Shown: positions 13,688 to 16,989 of the stretch, piece by piece
Layout: each line of letters opens with the position of its first letter
How positions within the stretch are numbered: position 1 is the first letter of the stretch
From: Chloroflexota bacterium
GTDB taxonomy: Bacteria; Chloroflexota; FW602-bin22; JAMCYS01
DNA length: 16,989 nucleotides
Reading direction: 5' to 3'
NCBI GenBank assembly: GCA_021847625.1
Contig: JAJZQK010000016.1
Span: 1 to 16,989, forward strand
Made by a program: the position numbers and the translations under genes
Notes under the pieces: model-generated
Database searches by the model: none
Told to the model about the DNA's origin: nothing
The model's input: the letters and a program-made list of their open reading frames with translations, nothing else

Positions 13688-15319
13688 ATGGTCAAGTTCG
13701 TTGGTGAAGATGGCTGGTATCCGGACTGGGCACGGGGCGAGGGCAGATGGGTATCGCAGAAGGTACTGCATGTACGGGCCCATGGCGGTTACCTCTTTGA
13801 GATGACCTTGACAGATTGGTACAAGAACAGGCTTGTATGGGTGCCTCCTAGACCTGGCTTTCTTGGCAGGCGTAGGATTAGTGTGCAGGAGGAGGCGAGC
13901 AGGGCGCGGGCGGAGGCTAGCCGGCTGCTCCTTTGGTGTCCGACTTGTGGATGGCGAGGGCAGGGAAGAGAGGCGGGGGTGAGTGGATACGCGCCGGTCT
14001 GGAAACCAAAATGTCCGGAATGTGCGGAAGACCTCCTGCCCGATCTCTGCCAACTTGATCGAGAAGCCATTGTGGAAATGTGGGAGACTAGGGGCAAGCC
14101 CGCTTTGGAGCCGCCACATGCTTCTATGGAGCTAGCCTCTGTAATGCCTATATCCGACCTAAGACAACGGCTCAGTTTCCGCGAATGGTCGGGCGAGGAG
14201 CTGGCATACGTGGGTCAGCAACTCTGGCCGGACCTGGCATCGTTCCTTCAAGACACGAGCTCTCGCTTGAGGCGCACCGATGTATTCGGCTCGTGGTTAA
14301 CCGCCGCTCAGGATGTCTTGTGTTTTGCCACTTGGGGCAACACGGTTGCTTCTTTCAGTGGGCAGACCGGGAGGCCGGTTTGGATATCGGAACTGGATAG
14401 CGTCTCTATCTACGCGCCAGCGGTTGCCCGTAATTGCCTCTTTGCCGCCGCCGATGATGGTTCTCTGCTTGCTCTAGATGCTTTCTCGGGGAAGCAGCTG
14501 TGGCGAGTTAGTGAACACGATTGTCTGATGAGTACCCCGGCCGTTCAGAACGGGGTGCTATACGTCGGGACGCACGCAGGGAGTCTACTGGCAATAGATG
14601 CACACAGTGGGGGCCTGCGTTGGGAACAGCCGGTTGGGGGAAGAGTCTTCTCGACACCCGCGTTCGAATGCGACCGGGTGTTGATTGTGACAGATTCGGG
14701 TTGCTGCTTGGGGCTGGACCCGACCGACGGGCGCATGCTATGGCGTCACGCCATACCGAACCCGGAGGAATCCTCTTGGGACTGCCACATTGTTGAGGAC
14801 GGGATCGTGTACGTGCCCTATGCCGGCAGGGAGATTGTCGTCCTCCAAGCAGATACCGGTGAACATATTGGGACCTGGAGGCTTAGCGAGAAGGACCCTG
14901 ATTTCGTTGACCTGTCTCTCGCCGTTTCAGGCGGCCTACTTGTCGTGGCTGGCGGCTCAGGCCTCGTTTCGGCCCTGGACAAGGGAGACGGCAATGGGAG
15001 GTGGATCCGAGGCACTTCTCCATCTGATCCACGGTTCGACGGCCAGGTCTTGGTAGGAGGTGACTTGGTCTACACCCGTGGGGAAACGGTGTTCGCACTA
15101 GCACTGGGCTCGGGTAACACTCTGTGGAGGTATGACGGGGATAGCCTCGATTACCCGGAGAGCTTCGCGCTATCTGGCCGGGTGCTGTGTTGGACATCTG
15201 GGCGTGACTTGGTGGCTCTCGATGCCTTGACAGGGGAGTTCAGATGGCGCTATGAGGCCGAGGGGTCTATAGAGCATTGCGTAACGGCGGTGCTCGCGTC
15301 TCCGGTGCGGCTACCCTGA
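13688..15319 (+). CDS. Cytosolic zinc-ribbon plus PQQ-like beta-propeller protein
   Basis: This 543-residue protein has no signal peptide and no membrane helix. The N-terminal part (about 1-75) is a Trp-rich, unrecognised module, followed by a zinc ribbon with C84-x2-C87 and C109-x2-C112. From about 205 to the end there are eight repeats with a period near 40, each ending like LLALDAFSGKQLW (260-272), LLAIDAHSGGLRW (300-312), CLGLDPTDGRMLW (340-352) or LVALDALTGEFRW (508-520). This matches the PQQ_2 / quinoprotein-like eight-bladed beta-propeller. Most relatives are exported (BamB, alcohol dehydrogenases) or fused to kinases; a cytosolic copy with a zinc ribbon suggests a binding scaffold instead of an enzyme. 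The start ATG 13688 has GCGAGG six bases upstream; an in-frame ATG at 13652 lacks one. Codon use is less GC-rich than the left two-thirds of the window, suggesting transfer. Confidence 0.78.
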   Translation: MVKFVGEDGWYPDWARGEGRWVSQKVLHVRAHGGYLFEMTLTDWYKNRLVWVPPRPGFLGRRRISVQEEASRARAEASRLLLWCPTCGWRGQGREAGVSGYAPVWKPKCPECAEDLLPDLCQLDREAIVEMWETRGKPALEPPHASMELASVMPISDLRQRLSFREWSGEELAYVGQQLWPDLASFLQDTSSRLRRTDVFGSWLTAAQDVLCFATWGNTVASFSGQTGRPVWISELDSVSIYAPAVARNCLFAAADDGSLLALDAFSGKQLWRVSEHDCLMSTPAVQNGVLYVGTHAGSLLAIDAHSGGLRWEQPVGGRVFSTPAFECDRVLIVTDSGCCLGLDPTDGRMLWRHAIPNPEESSWDCHIVEDGIVYVPYAGREIVVLQADTGEHIGTWRLSEKDPDFVDLSLAVSGGLLVVAGGSGLVSALDKGDGNGRWIRGTSPSDPRFDGQVLVGGDLVYTRGETVFALALGSGNTLWRYDGDSLDYPESFALSGRVLCWTSGRDLVALDALTGEFRWRYEAEGSIEHCVTAVLASPVRLP

Positions 15320-15436
15320 TCTGCACAGCGTGCGCTGAGAAAGCAGCAGGTTTCATAAGTGCGAGGCAGAAGCGGTTCTGGCAACGACAACTTCACGCTC
15401 AAGAGGATAGTCGAGTACCGAACGTGACAACGGGCT

Positions 15437-15607
15437 TCAATGCTGCTCCAGCACCGCAACCAAGGCGGGGAGGGCGATCACGCTGCCGCCGAGAGCGGTG
15501 CTTGCGGGCTTGGGCGCCCGCGTCGCGGCCGACTGAACGCCCGCCGTGCTTAGGCAGGCGACGATAGGGGTCAAGGCCAGGGTCATGATGAGCTAGCGTC
15601 TACTCAT
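15437..15607 (-). pseudogene. Broken small secreted-protein gene (candidate)
   Basis: From ATG 15607 on the minus strand the frame reads MSRR, then TAG, then LIMTLALTPIVACLSTAGVQ and on to a stop at 15437, 57 codons in all. A positively charged start followed by a hydrophobic stretch and a VAC-type cysteine resembles a (lipo)protein signal peptide. GAAGGTGAGAAG directly upstream resembles a ribosome site. The internal TAG at codon 5 would stop translation unless ATG at codon 8 is used, so I treat it as a remnant. No family is recognised. Confidence 0.3.
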
Positions 15608-15761
15608 CTTCTCACCTTCATAGCGATATACCGCTAGATTGGTAATATAGCACAAGGGTCGGCGCGTTGGTGACACTGGGGAAGCGTGGGCGGCAAGGAG
15701 ACAACGAGCAGCGCCCGTACAGTGCCCTCGGCTATCAGACGCCGAGCGCCACCTCACCGGC

Positions 15762-15781
15762 GCTTGGCTCATGAGCCAAGC
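15762..15781. repeat. Perfect 20-bp palindrome
   Basis: GCTTGGCTCATGAGCCAAGC is its own reverse complement with no loop. It lies about 250 bp before the nuclease gene. The perfect dyad without a loop suits a dimeric DNA-binding protein better than an RNA hairpin, but no function can be assigned. Confidence 0.6.
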
Positions 15782-16028
15782 CACAGTCGTACCAGACAGT
15801 CGATAGGGGGGCTTAATCCATACATCCCAACTGGGCCAGATTCGGGGGGCACCTCACGGGTAGTTGAAGGTCTTGCGGCTATTAACGTGGCTGCCCTGGA
15901 AGCTGATGTGACCGGGCCCCTGAGGATGACGTGTTTGGAGGACAAAGCCGAAGACGTCTGAGCGTGGTGCGTTAAGCAGCGGAGCGGCACAATCAGTACG
16001 CAAAGTCTGGAAACGGTAGGATAGGCAT

Positions 16029-16989
16029 ATGGCACACATAACCCTACAAGAGAGACTGACAAGAGCACTCGAGGAGAAGAATGACCTGTCGCCTCTAGAT
16101 TTGCTGAGCATCTCGCGAGAGATTCTCCGTCCAGCCTGTGGCGCCGGAGGTGAGGCGGACCCATTAGGTGACAATGCATCCGATGGTCACTATGCGTACA
16201 TGAAGGCTGCGAATCTCCTCGAGGCAAACGGTCTCTTCCCTGCGTCAGAAGCTCTCCTATTGGAGTGGTGGAACGATTTCGGGGCTCGGCAGCGAGCCGA
16301 GAAGGTCAGAGTCTACCGTGCGGTGATAGCCTATAAACTAGCAGAGCTCTATCTTAGGTGGGATAGCAGAGAATCAGCTCTCTGGTGGGCTTTGCATATC
16401 CAGGCAGACGACATGCTCGGCGAACACGAAAGGGGAGGCGGCGCCGGCAAGCAGCAGTTGCGTACCGTATTCGGCATGAGCGAGCCGGCGCTGGAGGAAC
16501 TCAACCAAGTCGCACGGGACTGCCTAACGGTAGTTAAGAACGGCCCCAACCCCGATTGGTCGCAGCCAGAGGGCTACCCAGAGGAAGTCGTCCGACAATT
16601 CGCGTCCCATGCCACATCCGCTGCTTCCCTGCTGGCTAGCACAAACTTGCCCAAGGAACACCCGCTATCGACCGCCTACTTCTCGGCCCTGCTAGATCGC
16701 TTAAGCGTCGAGCACAAGACGAGCAATGCCAAAGGGGAAGCGCTAGAGAACCTTGCTTCTTATCTGTTCTTACTGCTACCTGGCTGCGTGCCACGGCGAA
16801 ATCTGCTGGACCAGGAGCTAGCCTTTGAATCCGATGTAGTCATCCGGAACCTTGCTCCGATCTCCAATCTGGCTGGAGAGTTGCTGGGACGCCACTTCCT
16901 TGCCGAGTGCAAGAACTGGAACCAGAGGATTGGGGTTCGCGACGTTGGTTACTTTCTCTTCAGAATGCACCTTGCACACGCTAGTTTTG
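16029..16989 (+). CDS. PD-(D/E)XK restriction-endonuclease-like protein, 3' end beyond window
   Basis: The frame is open from ATG 16029 (an in-frame TAG at 16017 excludes earlier starts) to the right edge, 320 residues so far. Residues about 55-170 form a helical region with HYAYMKAANLLEANGLFPAS and ALHIQADDMLGEHERGGGAG. The nuclease core follows: KGEALENLASYLFLLLPGC (235-253), the acidic residue in FESDVVIRN (E267, D269) and ECKNW (E293, K295), then DVGYFLFRMHLAH. KG..LE.L, E.D and ECKNW together match Mrr/restriction-endonuclease-like catalytic cores that cut or bind DNA with metal ions. The ribosome site AGG at 16018-16020 is weak. Codon use includes about ten CTA leucines in 320 codons, unlike the gat genes. 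It could be a defence nuclease or an unexplored nuclease of another role; partners may lie to the right. Confidence 0.72.
   Translation, partial: MAHITLQERLTRALEEKNDLSPLDLLSISREILRPACGAGGEADPLGDNASDGHYAYMKAANLLEANGLFPASEALLLEWWNDFGARQRAEKVRVYRAVIAYKLAELYLRWDSRESALWWALHIQADDMLGEHERGGGAGKQQLRTVFGMSEPALEELNQVARDCLTVVKNGPNPDWSQPEGYPEEVVRQFASHATSAASLLASTNLPKEHPLSTAYFSALLDRLSVEHKTSNAKGEALENLASYLFLLLPGCVPRRNLLDQELAFESDVVIRNLAPISNLAGELLGRHFLAECKNWNQRIGVRDVGYFLFRMHLAHASF

Larger units (their letters stand above)
15320..16028. other. Gene-poor stretch with degenerate coding remnants
   Basis: No intact gene is convincing here. On the plus strand 15359-15427 reads as a 22-codon tail (GSGNDNFTLKRIVEYRT then stop) that looks like the C-terminus of some lost protein. 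On the minus strand a signal-peptide-like gene start is broken by a stop (15437-15607), and a perfect palindrome lies at 15762-15781. The remaining open frames have compositions unlike real proteins. Confidence 0.4.

Noticed and set aside
15686..15961. Plus-strand 91-codon ORF
   Set aside because: It spans the palindrome, has no ribosome site, no hydrophobic core pattern and no recognisable motif.
1..16989. tRNA, rRNA, integrase or attachment site
   Set aside because: No cloverleaf with a TTC-type T-loop, no rRNA segment and no recombinase motif were seen on either strand by eye; a covariance-model scan would be needed to exclude small RNAs.

Overview
The window looks like a chromosome segment from a GC-rich bacterium. 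Gene content hints at Chloroflexota, perhaps an anaerobic or subsurface lineage: AsnRS encoded with GatCAB, a NapH-like ferredoxin pair, a DUF362 protein, a stand-alone MetH-type activation protein and many intergenic palindromes. That assignment is an inference from gene families, not from a marker gene.

Layout. (1) 1-1281: the C-terminal end of a histidine kinase and, after a repeat-filled 328-bp gap, its NarL/LuxR-type response regulator. (2) 1282-3084: a hairpin-rich leader, then a two-gene unit of a membrane polyferredoxin (NapH/CcoG-like) and a small membrane-anchored partner, ending in a strong stem-loop terminator. (3) 3111-4486: a DUF362 protein behind its own sigma70-like promoter and a leader of about 190 nt. 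(4) 4487-5022: no gene, but two families of palindromic repeats, three copies of one of them at an exact 60-bp period. (5) 5023-11345: a six-gene operon behind a good promoter, asnS-gatC-gatA-lrp-aat-gatB, with overlaps or short gaps throughout. It joins Asn-tRNA synthesis, the Glu/Asp-tRNA amidotransferase and an AlaR/AlaT-like regulator-aminotransferase pair. (6) 11346-11665: the same repeat families again, at the 3' ends of two convergent genes. (7) 11666-12419 (minus strand): a stand-alone MetH activation-domain protein with a C-terminal cysteine cluster, and its promoter. (8) 12662-13297: a short NfeD-family membrane protein. (9) 13298-16989: a segment whose codon use is visibly different (more A/T-ending codons, CTA, ATA, AGA). 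It holds a small orphan ORF, a cytosolic zinc-ribbon plus eight-repeat PQQ-like beta-propeller protein, about 700 bp of degenerate DNA with a broken secreted-protein gene and a perfect 20-bp palindrome, and the start of a PD-(D/E)XK nuclease that runs off the window.

The left two-thirds is mostly housekeeping. The most unusual material is the composite repeat family shared by three intergenic loci (one imitating a CRISPR array), the MetH-activation protein with a built-in cysteine cluster, and the right-hand accessory segment with the propeller and nuclease genes.
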